Shown one piece after another: positions 1 through 13,200 of a stretch of DNA of 64,000 bases. This DNA is from Strongylocentrotus purpuratus. Lineage: Eukaryota; Echinodermata; Echinoidea; Camarodonta; Strongylocentrotidae. Position numbers and translations under genes: made by a program. The notes under the pieces were generated by a model. The model searched no databases. It had not been told where the DNA came from and worked only from the letters and a program-made list of their open reading frames with translations. The stretch is from the NCBI RefSeq assembly GCF_000002235.5, contig NW_022145529.1, forward strand, positions 372,001 through 436,000, in the 5' to 3' direction. Position 1 is the stretch's first letter; the number at the start of each line of letters is the position of its first letter.

Positions 1-244
1 GCCAGTCATATTCATCCATGCAATACATTAGGAACTTTTAGATTGAGTGGTCGAGAACACGACGAACGCTGACTGATCATGCGTGTCAACGTACTGAACT
101 GCCCATGTTGACTACAATTAGAAATCTTTCAAATTGCACTCGACGATATACATGCATGCAGGAAGTAACACTATGAATATGACGGACAAAGAAAAAAGAC
201 AAAATATACAGTTCCTCATTCTACCCTCAACAATTGCTGTGGTA

Positions 245-348
245 GGACATCCCTTCATTGCTATTATGTAAAAATGTGTAGAACAGGTGAATATGCATGT
301 GACACCTGTTCTACACATGTTTACATAATAGCAGGGAAGGGATGTTCC
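245..348. repeat. Palindromic foldback element (about 104 bp)
   Basis: The left arm 245-289 is the near-perfect reverse complement of 303-348, with a loop of about 13 bases around 290-302. The arms begin GGACATCCCTTC and end GAAGGGATGTTCC. It would form a long hairpin and is best read as a small foldback MITE. No target duplication was established. Confidence 0.8.
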
Positions 349-1046
349 TTTGTCTACTTGGGGAACTTTATATTTTATGCGCACGCGGCATATACTAGTA
401 CCATAGTAGATTAAGGAAAATCAAGGTTGACGCATTCTCGATCGCCAACTGAGACGACGTGACGTAGCGCAGTGCCTTAAAATGACATCACACGTTGCAG
501 TCAATGCTGTCGACGTGCAAATCTATGTCCGTGTTGCGCATGAGGCATAATTTCGTTTTCGTTATTACCTGTTTTCGTTATTACCAAGTCTAGTCAACAA
601 AGTAAATAGCCATTTACCAGTAATTCAAGGCATTGTTTGAACTATTCATTACGCATTCATTTTGGTTATGATTTCTGTCTAACAAGGCATGTCAAAGACC
701 GCGCAAGTCAATAACGTTGTCTTCAGTCAGCAAAAAAAAATCGTGTGCAATGGGCTTTAATAATCTACTAGTATTCAATACAAACTCGATGGGTAAACCA
801 ATTGATACGGGTTTGATTCCTCATGTGCAACTCGCCTTATCTGTATTGTTTGCTGTGTTCTATGATTATATGTGTAATCACGATATTCTGAAAACCTGTT
901 AATGTATTACAATCAAACTTTGTTTTTGTTTGTATAATCGCTCTATAGCGGAGGCATCATTTTCTACTGCGTGCAGTCGAACATCCATCTAAAAGTTTGT
1001 TTTTATCCTTTCAATGGTTCATATTTTGTTCTCATCATATCTTAAG
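349..1046. other. Non-coding stretch; start of a duplicated block
   Basis: No exon was recognised. From about 523 onward the sequence is repeated almost exactly from about 12318, so this is intron or upstream sequence that was copied together with the sushi exon. A 61-codon open frame at 717-902 recurs at 12496-12681, but the shared frame is explained by the recent copying. Confidence 0.6.
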
Positions 1047-1277
1047 TGAGTTGCCCAACTCTTCCCGCCCCTGCTAACGGAAGTGCCATCGCGACGACCT
1101 ACATGGCAGGGGGCGTGGCTAGATTCGTGTGCGAGGCCGGCTATGAACTGAGTCACGTGGTCAACTTAACCTGCCAATCAGATGGTGCCTGGAGTGCTGG
1201 CGATATCCCGACATGCATCAGTGAGGCATCCGGGCAGACGACTATGACCTCTATGACTATGAAGCCACATGGGCCAG
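1047..1277 (+). CDS. Sushi/CCP exon 1 (phase 1-1, 231 bp)
   Basis: The acceptor is CTTAAG at 1041-1046 and the donor CCAG|GTAAGC at 1277/1278. The coded module runs SCPTLPAPANGSA through GYELSHVVNLTCQSDGAWS to IPTC. It has the four CCP cysteines (SCP, RFVCEAG, LTCQ, PTC) and the Trp before the last cysteine. It ends in a linker TTMTSMTMKPHGPG. The exon is 77 codons and symmetric, so it can be added or skipped without shifting the frame. This copy has GAWS where the other two have GTWS, and its linker is 9 bases (one TSM) shorter. Confidence 0.85.
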
Positions 1278-4200
1278 GTAAGCAGTTAGCCAGGTCGATG
1301 ATTATATGTGTAATCACGATATTCTGAAAACCTGTTAATGCATTACAATCAAACTTTGTTTTTGTTTGTAAAATCGCTTTATAGCGGAGGCATCATTTTC
1401 TACTGCGTGCAGTCGAACATCCATCTAAAAGTTTGTTTTTATCCTTTCAATGGTTCATATTTTGTTCTCATCATATCTTAAGTGAGTTGCCCAACTCTTC
1501 CCGCCCCTGCTAACGGAAGTGCCATCGCGACGACCTACATGGCAGGGGGCGTGGCTAGATTCGTGTGCGAGGCCGGCTATGAACTGAGTCACGTGGTCAA
1601 CTTAACCTGCCAATCAGATGGTACCTGGAGTGCTGGCGATATCCCGACATGCATCAGTGAGGCATCCGGGCAGACGACTATGACCTCTATGACCTCTATG
1701 ACTATGAAGCCACATGGGCCAGGTAAGCAGTTAGCCAGGTCGATGTTGAATGAGCCCTTACATTTTTGTTAAAATGTGTTGTTTTTCATCATATCAATTA
1801 AACAATCAAAAGAGAATAATAACAAATATTAAAATGTATAAACATACACAGAATATATTATTTTTAATTTTTTTTCTTCAAAATATTTATTGAAAACAAA
1901 TCTCATTCATAATAATAGTATATGATAATAATAATAGTAATAATAACATGTTCGTAAAGACATAGAATATGTATTATGAAAATATAGTGTAATAGTTAAC
2001 TCATCAGCAATACAAGAAAGTTAACAAAATATCTGCCATTTCTTATTTTGAAGATCGAGACGAATTTTCTTGAAAGCAATTATACGTTCCATATTTTCTA
2101 AATGTTTGAGGGCTCGTTGAAAAGAAGGAAATAGTGAAATAACGTTTTGCATTTTACAAGTGAATATGAAATATTTTTGCAAAAATAATAACTGTATTGA
2201 CGAAATAAAAATTATTGATTATAAGAGTACCAAACAAAAATTCTTCATCTGTGAACAAAACATTTCGTATGTTCTTTCCTTTTAACCATGCACATAGAAC
2301 ATTCCAGAAAGATCGTACTTTTTCACAATTTACAAATAAATGAGACAACGTCTGTTCATGATGTTTACAGAAAGTACACATTAAAGAAGTACTTATACCT
2401 ATCTTATAAAGAAAACTTTGTGTTGCAATTTTTCTATGAATAAGTTTAAATTGGAAATTTCTTATTTTATTATCTATGGATGACCTATAAAGTAATGTAA
2501 AAGGGGATTTCCAAATTAGTGAATCGTTTAAATTATTTTGTAGATCCTTTTGCCATTTATCCTGTTGATTTGTTTCTGAGATATTTGCTGAAAATTTGTG
2601 TAAGAAAATATTGTACGTAAGTTTTGATATCTTTTTAAGCTTACAGAATTCGTACAATAAAGTATCAACACAATTTAGAGAATCATTTTCTATTTCAAAA
2701 TTACCCTGTTTTAGAATACGTTTCCAACTACTAGGTAATGCGGAAAGAACTAAATAATATAACATAAATGAACCAGACAGAAATTTCATTAGGCGTTGGA
2801 TTTGATCAAAAGACATAAATGAACCATCAATGCGCAAAATATCCTTAACATATATCATATCAGAATTAAAACGTATATTAATATTGAGAGGTTTTCCGCC
2901 TACCAGTATATGAGAATTCAGGCAAAGGGGTTGGGAAATAATTTCTTTGAATTTAACTGGGTCGTAGTACTTGTAGTGACTCCATGCAATCAATATATAA
3001 TTCCAAAAAGGATCTGCTTATTTATTGAACATTATAAAATGGTCAGAGCGGAGATTGCCGCTTAAAAAAATATCACCTCCCATACGTCTCAGAGAGTGTA
3101 CAAAAAACATTTTCCATTTACTTTTGTTTCCCTCATCAAAGTATATCTTTATCCAAATAACTTTTATTGCACGGTTAAAAGATAATAAATGAGGCATTTT
3201 AAGGCCTCCTTTATTATATTCATTGTAAAGCGAAGAGCGTCTAATTTTGTCCTTCTTATTTAAATTTAAAGAGTACTCTCTGAAGTTCTGAAAAGAATGA
3301 TAACGGGGGATCAGGAAGAATACAAAGTAAATAAATCAATTTTGGTATAACTAGAGATTTAATAATGGTCACTTTTCTATAAGATTCCTAAGACCTAAGA
3401 TTCCATATATTCAACGTTGTCTTAATTTCTTTAAATTTTGATTTGAAATTAAGATCATGAAAACTCAAATTATCATTCAAAGGAATGTTTATACCTAAAT
3501 ATGTAAAATAATCTGAAGGCCAAATAAATGGAATGTCTTGACACATACGCATAGTAACTTTACAATTTCCCAGTCTAATCATATTACATTTTTCAAAATT
3601 AATTTTCAAACCAGAAGCTTCTTTGAAATCGATTATTCAAGACTTTAACGCATCTACGAATATTCGATTCATCAGGTTCAAGAAAAATAACCGTGTCCTC
3701 TGCATATTGACTAATCTTTACCTCTTCATTTAATACTTTTAACCCACGAATATCTTTATTTTGTCTCACGAAACAGCCAAGTACTTCAACTGCAATAATA
3801 AAAAGATATGGAGACAACGGACATTCCTGTCTCACTACACGCTTTATCTCAAAAGAATCTGACGCGAACCCATTATTAATAACTCGTCCTTGTTTATCAG
3901 TATACAGCAATTTCACCCAATTAATAAAATACTGATCAAATCCAAATACTTAAAGAGCGTCGTACATAAAATTCCAGTCAATCATATCAAAAGCTTTTTC
4001 AAAGTCAATACTCAGAGCTAAACCGTCAATATTTTCTATTTTACAAATGCTTTGTATATCAATGAATAACGGAAACACGGAAAATGTTGTGTGTGGACAG
4101 GGGGACTATCGCGAAACGGTAAATGACACGCTAACACGCTAACATCCGCAGCCACATATACAAAGATATTAACTAATTTTATGGACTATTTCACCTTATT

Positions 4201-7200
4201 TTTCACTTGTGGATACTGTATTTGGACTACATTATAATGCTGCAATATGCCAGATATGATTTTGTTCTTCCTTATTTGATCTCCGCAAGGTTATTATCTG
4301 GTAAGTTTTATGTCAGATTTTAACTTTTTACTTCGTGGTCGTATGCAATTGTATGCGTTGTAAATGTCTAAACCTGCGAGTAGATCAACTATGCATGGAC
4401 ATGAAAAAGGTTCAACATGTCATTGAGTCACTTCTAGACAAAACATCTGACAGTTGCCCCGACCCAGCTCCCAAGGCATCTACACAGAACCCCCCACCAG
4501 AATCGGATTGTGAACAGTCACATTCAGCATTCCCCCCTCTTCCCGAACAACCAACGCCTCATGGTACTGCAGAACAATTAGCAGATTACAGGCATAAGCG
4601 TAAAGATGACTTCATGCAACAACAAAAAGTTGTGAGTGAAAGAATGAAGCTACAATGTGATGTCCTTATTGTAGGAGATTCTATTCTAAAGCCTCTCAGA
4701 CCGTCCACGATGTCTTCACAAAAGAGAGTTAAATGTAAAACGCTTCCCGGAGCTAAAATAGATGACCTCTTTGAACCAACAAAGAATATGGTTGATAAGA
4801 ACCTGCCCCAAACGGTCATCATCCACGTCGGATCAAACAATATGGCGATGAATGACTCAACAACAATAGAGAAAAAAGTGGAGTCACTGGCCCTTCAAAT
4901 CCTAGGTGAATGCTCTTCCGTGAATGCGATTACGATTAGCTCTATCATCAAAATAAGAGCGTATCAAAGTGACCTCCTCAACAAATTGAATGACACCAAC
5001 AGTCGACTAAAGTCAATGGCCCTATCCCACGGATGGGACTTCATCAACAACGACTCTATCGAGCCAATTCAACATCAATGCAATGATGGCATACATCTCA
5101 GTCCTGAAGGGGTTAATTTATTCGCCCAAAATCTTATCCGCCACATCAACTCAGAACGAGATAATGATCGATAATGATCGGAGGACTTTATCCTCCACCT
5201 ACGCCACTCGCCATCCCTTCCCATCTGACCCGCATCCTTTCTCCATGGCAATGCAGAATCCGCATCAGCAAACTGCGTCATATGTGTCTGAAGGACCACA
5301 ACTGCAACCTCCTACAATGAGCTATGCACATGCTGTTTCTCCCCCTCGCTACACAGGATGTTTTTACTGTGGAGAAACAAATCACAAGCACCTACACTGC
5401 CGTTTTGGAGAAAAGATTAGGTGCTACCTCTGCAATGAAACTGGACACAAACGTAAATTCTGCAAGAACACATATACCTGCTAAAAAGCAGGCAAGGAAG
5501 ACTGTGCCGATAATGATGCACTAAAGAATCATTCTCCTAAAAATGATGACAACAATGAAGAGGTCACTAATGACGATGATATCAGCGATTTTGATGGTAA
5601 TATTGAAACTAGCTTCGATGACAACGAGGCAAACTTCAGTGAAGAAATAGAATTGGACTTTGACGATGGAGTTGACTTCGATGAAATTGATGCCAGTGAA
5701 CCCAATTTTGCTGACAAAAACGAAATAGACATTAATATTGGCAATGTATATGACTCTGATTTAGATACTTGTAAATGTAGTCCGGGAACGGAAGGAACCA
5801 AATTGTTACCTAATAATATTAAAGATAATTGTCTGAGAATAAAAAAGAAGCATGGAATAAGAATAGCTCAATTGAACATTAGAACTCTGTTATCTAATAT
5901 TGACAATCTTCAAATGATGGTTAATGATTTTAAATTTGATCTTATTGCATTGAATGAAACAAGATTAAACAGTGAGATAAAGGACGTGCATATAGGTATA
6001 CAAGATTACTGTATTTATAGGAAAGACCGTAATAAGAATGGCGGAGGGGTTGCAATATACGTTAATGAAAATAAACTTAGCCACAAACTAAGATCAGATC
6101 TTCTGGTAAATGATATCGAACTTGTTGCTGATGAAGTGAAGCAACCTATGTCTTCACCTATAATTGTTTTAGCTTGGTATAGACCCCCTGGAACAAGTAT
6201 CGAACTATTTAAAGCCATTGAGAATATTTTGTTAAAAATTGACGAGGAACGAAAGGATATCATATTTTTAGGAGATTTCAATTGCGATATACTTGCAGAC
6301 CCTTTATCTTGCTATACAAAACGATTACTTGAAATTTGTCAAAATTATTCTCTAAGCCAAATAATCAAAGAACCCACGAGGGTAACACCGCTCTCATCTA
6401 CCCTTATTGATTTAATTTATACTTCTAACTGTGTGAAAGTGGTCGAAAGTGGCGTCATTCATTTAGGAATAAGTGACCACTCACTTGTATATATTGTATG
6501 GGGTCGAGTTCGCAAATCATTTCCTAACCATGTGTGTAGGACATATAGAACTTGTAAGAATTTCAATGTAAATGACTTTTGTGACGACCTAGGTAACATT
6601 GATTGGCAAAGTGTTTTTACATGTACTGATGCTGATTCTTCGCTACATGAATTCCAGAAAAAGTTATTAACATTATGTAATTTACATGCTCCGGTCAGAA
6701 AAAGTCGTGTAAAAAGAGATCGGAAACCCTGGATAAATGCTGAAATAATTAATCTTATTCATGAAAGGGATAAGTTGAAAGAAACTGCAACGCGAAATAA
6801 TACTCGTGAGAATTGGAAAGCATTCCGAAAAAACAAGAATCACGTTATTTATAGAATAAGAACAAACAAAAGAAAAACATTTCATAAGAATATTAAAGAC
6901 TCGCAGGGTAATGTTAAGAAAACATGGAAAAATCTTAACATGCTGATACCACGCAAGAATAAAAATGTGAAAATTCAATATTTAAAAATTGATGGAGAAG
7001 AAATTCATGACACGAAAACAATTTCACAAAAATTGAATGAATTCTTTGTCAAAGTAGGTCCTTCACTTGCTAGTGTCATTCAATGTACGAGGCACATAAA
7101 TGCAATTACCAATGTTATGCAATTCTTACCGCATACGCTGACCAATATCTTTCAAATTATCCCAGTAACCATAGATGAAGTGAAAAAACAATTGTTGAAA

Positions 7201-10200
7201 CTGTCAAATGACAAAGCAATGGGATGTGATATGATACCGATGAAACTGATTAAGCTGACAATTTCCAGTATTAATGAACCTTTAACACATGTTATAAATA
7301 CCTCTATGAGTACTGGATGTGTCCCTATCGAATGGAAAAAGGCAAGAGTAAGTGCTCTACATAAAGGTGGAACAAATGAACCCACAAATTTTAGACCGAT
7401 ATCAATATTGCCAATACTTTCGAAAGTACTAGAACGTGTAGTGTTTGATCAGTTATATGACTATCTGAACAGTAATAATCTAATCAATGTATATCAATCT
7501 GGCTTCCGGCCACTGCAGTCAACAGCCACTGCATTGCTGAATTCGACAGATGAATGGCTGAAAAGCTTTGAACAAGGCAAAGTGGTGTGCTCTGTAATGA
7601 TAGATTTGAAGAAAGCCTTCGACACAGTTGATTTTGATTTACTAATTGAAAAATTAAAATATTATGGTATTGGACAACACACACTTAATTGGTTTACCAG
7701 TTATCTGTATGAGAGATACCAAAAAACGACAGTCCATGGTATATCATCTGATTTTTTACCTATTCAATCTGGAATTCCACAAGGGTCCATCCTCGGACCT
7801 CTTCTCTTTATTATGCACATCAACGATTTACCCTTGATACTAAAAAAAATTGCAAAATAAATATGTATGCTGATGACACTATTTTATATTATGCTAGTAA
7901 TGACTTTTCTGAGCTGGAAAACAAGGTAAACGAAGATTTAGTAAATGTGAAAAAATGGCTTGATGTCAATAAGTTAAGTTTAAATATAAATAAAACAGAA
8001 TACATTGTACTAGGAACAAAAAATCGTCTAAAACTAGCTGGTAATACAAATTTGAATATTAACATAGATGGAACCCCTCTGAAAAGAGTTACTACGTGCA
8101 AGCATTTAGGAGTGATTGTGGATGAAACTCTATCATGGACAGACCATATTAAATCTGTACAAAAGAAATGTAGTAGTGGATTGTTTATGTTAAAATCAAT
8201 ACGTAATATTGTTGGTAAAGATACATTGAAATTAGTATATAATGCATTGATTTTATCCCACCTCTCCTATTGTGATGTAATATGGGGAAACTGTGGAAAG
8301 TGCCTACAAAATGATCTCCAAAAAATTCAAAATCGGGCAGCTCGAATAATAAATGATACCCCTTGGGATTCATCGGGACACTTTAACCTTAATAAACTTG
8401 GATGGGATACGCTTGAACAGAAAAGGAAAGAACATATCGCTTTAATGACTTTCAAAATACTTAATAAAAAAGCCCCTTCTTATCTAATTGATAAATTTTC
8501 GTTCAGAGAAAGACCATATAATACGAGAAGTGGCAATCTATGTGTTAAGACAATCCAGCCTAAAACGGATAGTACCAAACGCACATTTGTGTACAGAGGC
8601 GCTTGCCTATGGAACTCACTTCCACATGAATTGCAAGCTGCACAAACCAAGTACAGTTTCACAACAGGACTTAAAAGAATAACCAATTTATAATAATATA
8701 CAGTATACTATGCTCAAATATGTCTATGAACTTTCGAATGTTTCCTTCTTATTTTTGATGTGTCCATTTGTGTGTTGTTTGAATTGAAATTGTTGTGTAT
8801 ATATCTGCTCGGGTATTTTAAATTTCCATAATATGTAATATAGTTTCATTTCATTTTATCCGAAAATGATTAAATAATAGAGTTTTATCTGCTGTGCTTG
8901 TTATTTCAATTCACTTTCAAGTGTTCTTTTACAGACTTAAATAAAATAAAATTGTAATCATATCCATAATTGTAATAATGCAGTATCTTGGCCAGCCACA
9001 TTTTACTTTTTTATATTTTGTAAATATCATTTCTGGCAGTTTATATGCACTAGTAACAATTCGTATTACCTATTTTAATTTGAAGTATATATACAGTACT
9101 TTTGTTTGGACACTCATGATTATTGTTATTCATATTAATATACGTTTTCAGCAGTACTATTCTATCGTTATCTTTTTAGATATTTATCTTGATTATTTCT
9201 TGTTTGTTTTAAATATGTCATTTGATATACCATTATCATTTCTATGTTCATTCGATGTATTTACATTGTTTCACACGGCCCCAATGGAAATCAGTCTTGT
9301 AACTGTTTGGGCTTTTTTAACATTGTATAAATAAAGATATCAATTCAATTCAATTCAATTCAAAAATCGTATGTTCTCTCCAATAAAACGTCCTTTAATA
9401 AAATCATATTGGTCATTACTTATCAAAAGCCCTAAAACCTTTTTCATTCGTAATGAGAGAATTTTTGATAAAATCTTATGATAACTGTTAAGAAGTGATA
9501 TTGGTCGCCAATTTTTGAGAAGTAATAAATCTCTTCCTTTTTTTTGGTAACAAAGTAATAATACTTGTTCGCATAGATAAAGGAAGAATGTTATCAAGCA
9601 AAGAAGAATTATAAACGGAACATAACAAGTCTTTGATATCAGACCAGAACGTTTTGTAAAACTCTATTGGAAGTCCATCTGATCCCGGTGACTTGCCATT
9701 TTTAAAAGTTGTAATACTTTCATAGCACTCTTTCTCTGAAATGAGATCACCTAAAGAAAAATCGTCGTCTTTGATATCCAGATTAGGTAAAACAATTTTG
9801 TTAATGAATTCACAAGGAAAATCTTGTTTCGCTTTAGATGCATATAGATTAAGATAAAACAACCTTTCTTCCTCGAGAATATCTTTATAATCTGTAATAG
9901 GTCCATTTGCCGTTTGAAGCCTGGAAATAAATTTTTGCTGAAAGTTCCTTTTTTCTAAATTAAAAAAATATTTGGTATTACGTTCACCTTCTGAAACCCA
10001 TTTAGCTTTAGTTCTAAAAATAATACCACGAACAATTTCTTCTTGAAAATGTTCATATTCCTTTTTCTTGTCATATAAATCGCTACGTAAAGTTTCATTA
10101 TTACAACATTCTTTATTGTTGGTTAACCTATTTATATCTTTCTCTAACTCTTCTAATCGCATTCTGCGTTCCCTTTTCTTCTTTTTGGAAATTTCGATGA

Positions 10201-13200
10201 ACTTCCAAGGAACTCTAAATTTCATAAATTCCCATATTTTGCTAAAGCTCGAACCTGCATTTCCAGTCAAAACTATTTTAATTTCATCTCTTATTGAGTC
10301 AACAACATCTGCGTCTGCCAAATAATGCGGTGTTGAGTTTCCAAAATCCTGGATCTCTCTTTATAACAGATTTTGTCAAATGAAGGGATACAAATAAATG
10401 GTCACTCTTATAACCAAAAGATATTTCACTTTTTTTAACTGACTGAATCAAACTCTGTGATATCAAAAAGTAATCTAAACGACTTCCACTTTTACAATCG
10501 TGAGACATCCAAGTATATTTCAATGCTGCAGGGTGAAGATGCCTCCATACATTAACTAATTCAAAATCAGACATAATATTTTGAATGGCATTATAACAAT
10601 TAAGGTGGTTTTAAATCAATCTTTGAAATTTATCCAGCTTTGGATTCAAAATAGTATTAAAATCTTCCCCTAATATATATGGTGCTTCACCATAATTACA
10701 CAACAATTCGTGTAACTCCGAAAAAAAATACCATCGTCACTATTTGGACCGTAAATATTTACAAGCGTAACCGGACTATCATTAATCTTCACTATAACTA
10801 AAAGAATACGACCATTACTATCTATGTGCGCACTTAAAATGTCGAAATTCGCCGAAGGTTTTAAAAGCCTGCAAACCCCTGCACTATCTGAACGACCATG
10901 ACTGAATATATTATTGTTGCTCCACTTCTGAAACCATCTCTTTTCTACAGCTGAAACAGAATGAGATTCTTGTAAAAATATCACATGGTGAACAGAATTC
11001 CGTATCCAATTAAAGATAAACTCCAGTACTGGTAAAAAAAAAAAAAAAAAATTTCACAGAATCAAACAAAACTTACACTGAATGTTCATGATTACAAATA
11101 AATGACATGTGCCAAACAATTCTGGAAGAAAATGTATACTGGCTGAGTAATGAGCATAGAAAGACAAGGAAATCAAGGTGGTACTAGCCCCGACACCATG
11201 TGTGTTGTCCCATATATAGCTTTCTATGTGAGTGCTTGTTACTTTACCAAGACTCGGTCAAATTTATTATGATTTTGATGACTCCAGAACCTTGCAGTGC
11301 ACACCAATACTTACATGCTACATGATCAACTGTTTCTGATCCTTTCCACACCTTTTCTTTCACAATGCAATCGCATTACCAGTACTAAACTTTATCTTTA
11401 AATACACATTGTCTCTTTAAATGGTTGCCAAGCCATCGTACATTGATCGACCCGATCTTAATATCTATAGAGTCACTTATCATATTCGAAGTCATGAAGT
11501 GGTATAACAATGACTAGTGGGCCTATACCAGTAATTTTCATATGAACATTTACTGTGTTTGATGATTTAAAGTAGAACAGTATAATATAAGTTGAGAATT
11601 GCTTAATTTTTAAGGTAGAATATAAAAAAATGAAATTAAAAAGAAGTGAAAAGAAAAAAGTCAAAGAACAGAAAGATAAAACAGTATACACAAATTCTAA
11701 GTAAACATCTAAAAAATAAACAATCCCTTCCTGTCTGGATTGTCCGTCTACTGTCATTTGACAGAGTAAAAATGAAGCAACTTTATACAAGCATAGTAGG
11801 CCTTAAATAGACATATAAAGTACATCAATCGTAGCTATATGTGACTAGAAATGAAACGGAAGTAGTCAAAAACGGTCAAAAAACTACTTTAGATTTCAAC
11901 TATTCTCGGCGTCTCTACTCCATCTCTTTCTACCAAAATAAATACTTATTCAGTTGACGATTGATGAGTTCATATTTTGGTCAAATTATTGTTTCAACAT
12001 GTTAGAATTCATTTGTGTCCTCTTTGCCATCTTTCAGATCTGAAGGTCGAAGCGTTTTTAGGGGTCCTTGGTCATCTTTGTGGCCATCCTTTAAATCACT
12101 CTCGGGACGGAGTTGGGGATGAACGCAAACTTATTTTCATCTCTTAATTGCCTGACTTTGATCATCAGCCGTTTGTGTTCATTTCTGGTATCTGGGTGAA
12201 CGTCGTCGCTGATTCCAACCTTTACGCCGCGGAAATTCAAACATTTTTTAATGTCGGGCTCTTAGATGCAACTTATTGACGCAAGGTTATGACAAACTGG
12301 CGCAAGATTATGTCTTGTTATGTCCGTGTTGCGCATGAGGCATAATTTCGTTTTCGTTATTACCAAGTCTAATCAACAAAGTAAATATCCATTTACCAGT
12401 AATTCAAGGCAGTGTTTGAACTATTCATTACGCATTCATTTTGGTTATGATTTCTGTCTAACAAGGCATGTCAAAGACCGCGCAAGTCAATAACGTTGTC
12501 TTCAGTCAGCAAAAAAAAATCGTGTGCAATGGGCTTTAATAATCTACTAGTATTCAATACAAACTCGATGGGTAAACCAATTGATACGGGTTTGATTCCT
12601 CATTTGCAACTCGCCTTATCTTTATTGTTTGCTGTGTTCTATGATTATATGTGTAATCACGATATTCTGAAAACCTGTTAATGTATTACAATCAAACTTT
12701 GTTTTTGTTTGTAAAATCGCTCTATAGCGGAGGCAACATTTTCTAGTGCGTGCAGTCGAACATCCATCTAAAACTTTGTTTATCCTTTCAACGGCTCATA
12801 TTTTGTTCTCATCATATCTTAAGTGAGTTGCCCAACTCTTCCCGCCCCTGCTAACGGAAGTGCCATTGCGACGACCTACATGGCAGGGGGCGTGGCTAGA
12901 TTCGTGTGCGAGGCCGGCTTCGAACTGAGTCACGTGGTCAACTTAACCTGCCAATCAGATGGTACCTGGAGTGCTGGCGATATCCCGACATGCATCAGTG
13001 AGGCATCCGGGCAGACGACTATGACCTCTATGACCTCTATGACTATGAAGCCACATGGGCTAGGTAAGCAGTTAGCCAGGTCGATGTTGAATGAGCCCTA
13101 CATTTTTGTTAAAATGTATTGTTTTTCATCATATAAATTAAACAATCAAAAGAGAATAATAACAAATATTAAAATGTATAAATATACACAGAATATAAAT

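Larger units (their letters stand above)
863..1742 (+). repeat. Tandem duplication (436-bp unit) of the sushi exon
   Basis: Sequence from about 863 (ATTATATGTGTAATCACG) through the exon and its donor is repeated head-to-tail, with the join near 1300 just after the donor of exon 1. The exon starts are exactly 436 bases apart. Only a handful of substitutions and one 9-bp insertion separate the units, so the duplication is recent. Unequal exchange is the simplest cause. Confidence 0.88.
4066..9360 (+). mobile_element. CR1/L2-type LINE, nearly full length, nested in the L1-like LINE
   Basis: About 5.3 kb: a 5' leader, ORF1 with a SGNH esterase domain and zinc knuckles, ORF2 with apurinic-type endonuclease and reverse transcriptase, a 3' UTR of about 640 bases, AATAAA at about 9332, and a tail of TTCAA/AATTC repeats at about 9337-9362. 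An esterase domain in ORF1 and a microsatellite tail rather than poly(A) are known features of the CR1/L2 branch of the Jockey superfamily. It interrupts the reverse transcriptase of the - strand LINE, so it is the younger insertion. Only two or three lesions are visible. The exact 5' boundary (4061-4068) and the target duplication are not certain. Confidence 0.85.
1862..11033 (-). mobile_element. L1/Tx1-like LINE, 5' truncated and split by another LINE
   Basis: Read on the - strand, the part at 11033-9361 codes the end of an endonuclease domain (FLQESHS, VNIYGPN, RLDYFLIS, SDH) and the front of a reverse transcriptase (GKSPGSDGLPIEFYKTFW, NWRPISLLN, GRFIGENIRF). The part at about 4065-1862 codes LSIDFEKAFD, ECPLSPYLFII, the catalytic-site region QYAEDT, and a C-terminal zinc-ribbon-like segment CTFCKHHEQTLSHLFVNC (zf-RVT type). 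The T-rich tract at about 1860 is the poly(A) tail. The 5' end is cut inside the endonuclease domain near 11033. Several frame changes and the YAED in place of YADD show it is dead. The two halves join in register once the inserted + strand LINE is ignored. Confidence 0.85.

Noticed and set aside
717-902. 61-codon open frame repeated at 12496-12681
   Set aside because: Both copies lie in a recently duplicated block, so the shared frame is expected. No domain, and no splice context linking it to the sushi exon.
8978-9334. 118-codon hydrophobic open frame
   Set aside because: Lies in the AT-rich 3' UTR of the CR1-type LINE; composition explains it.
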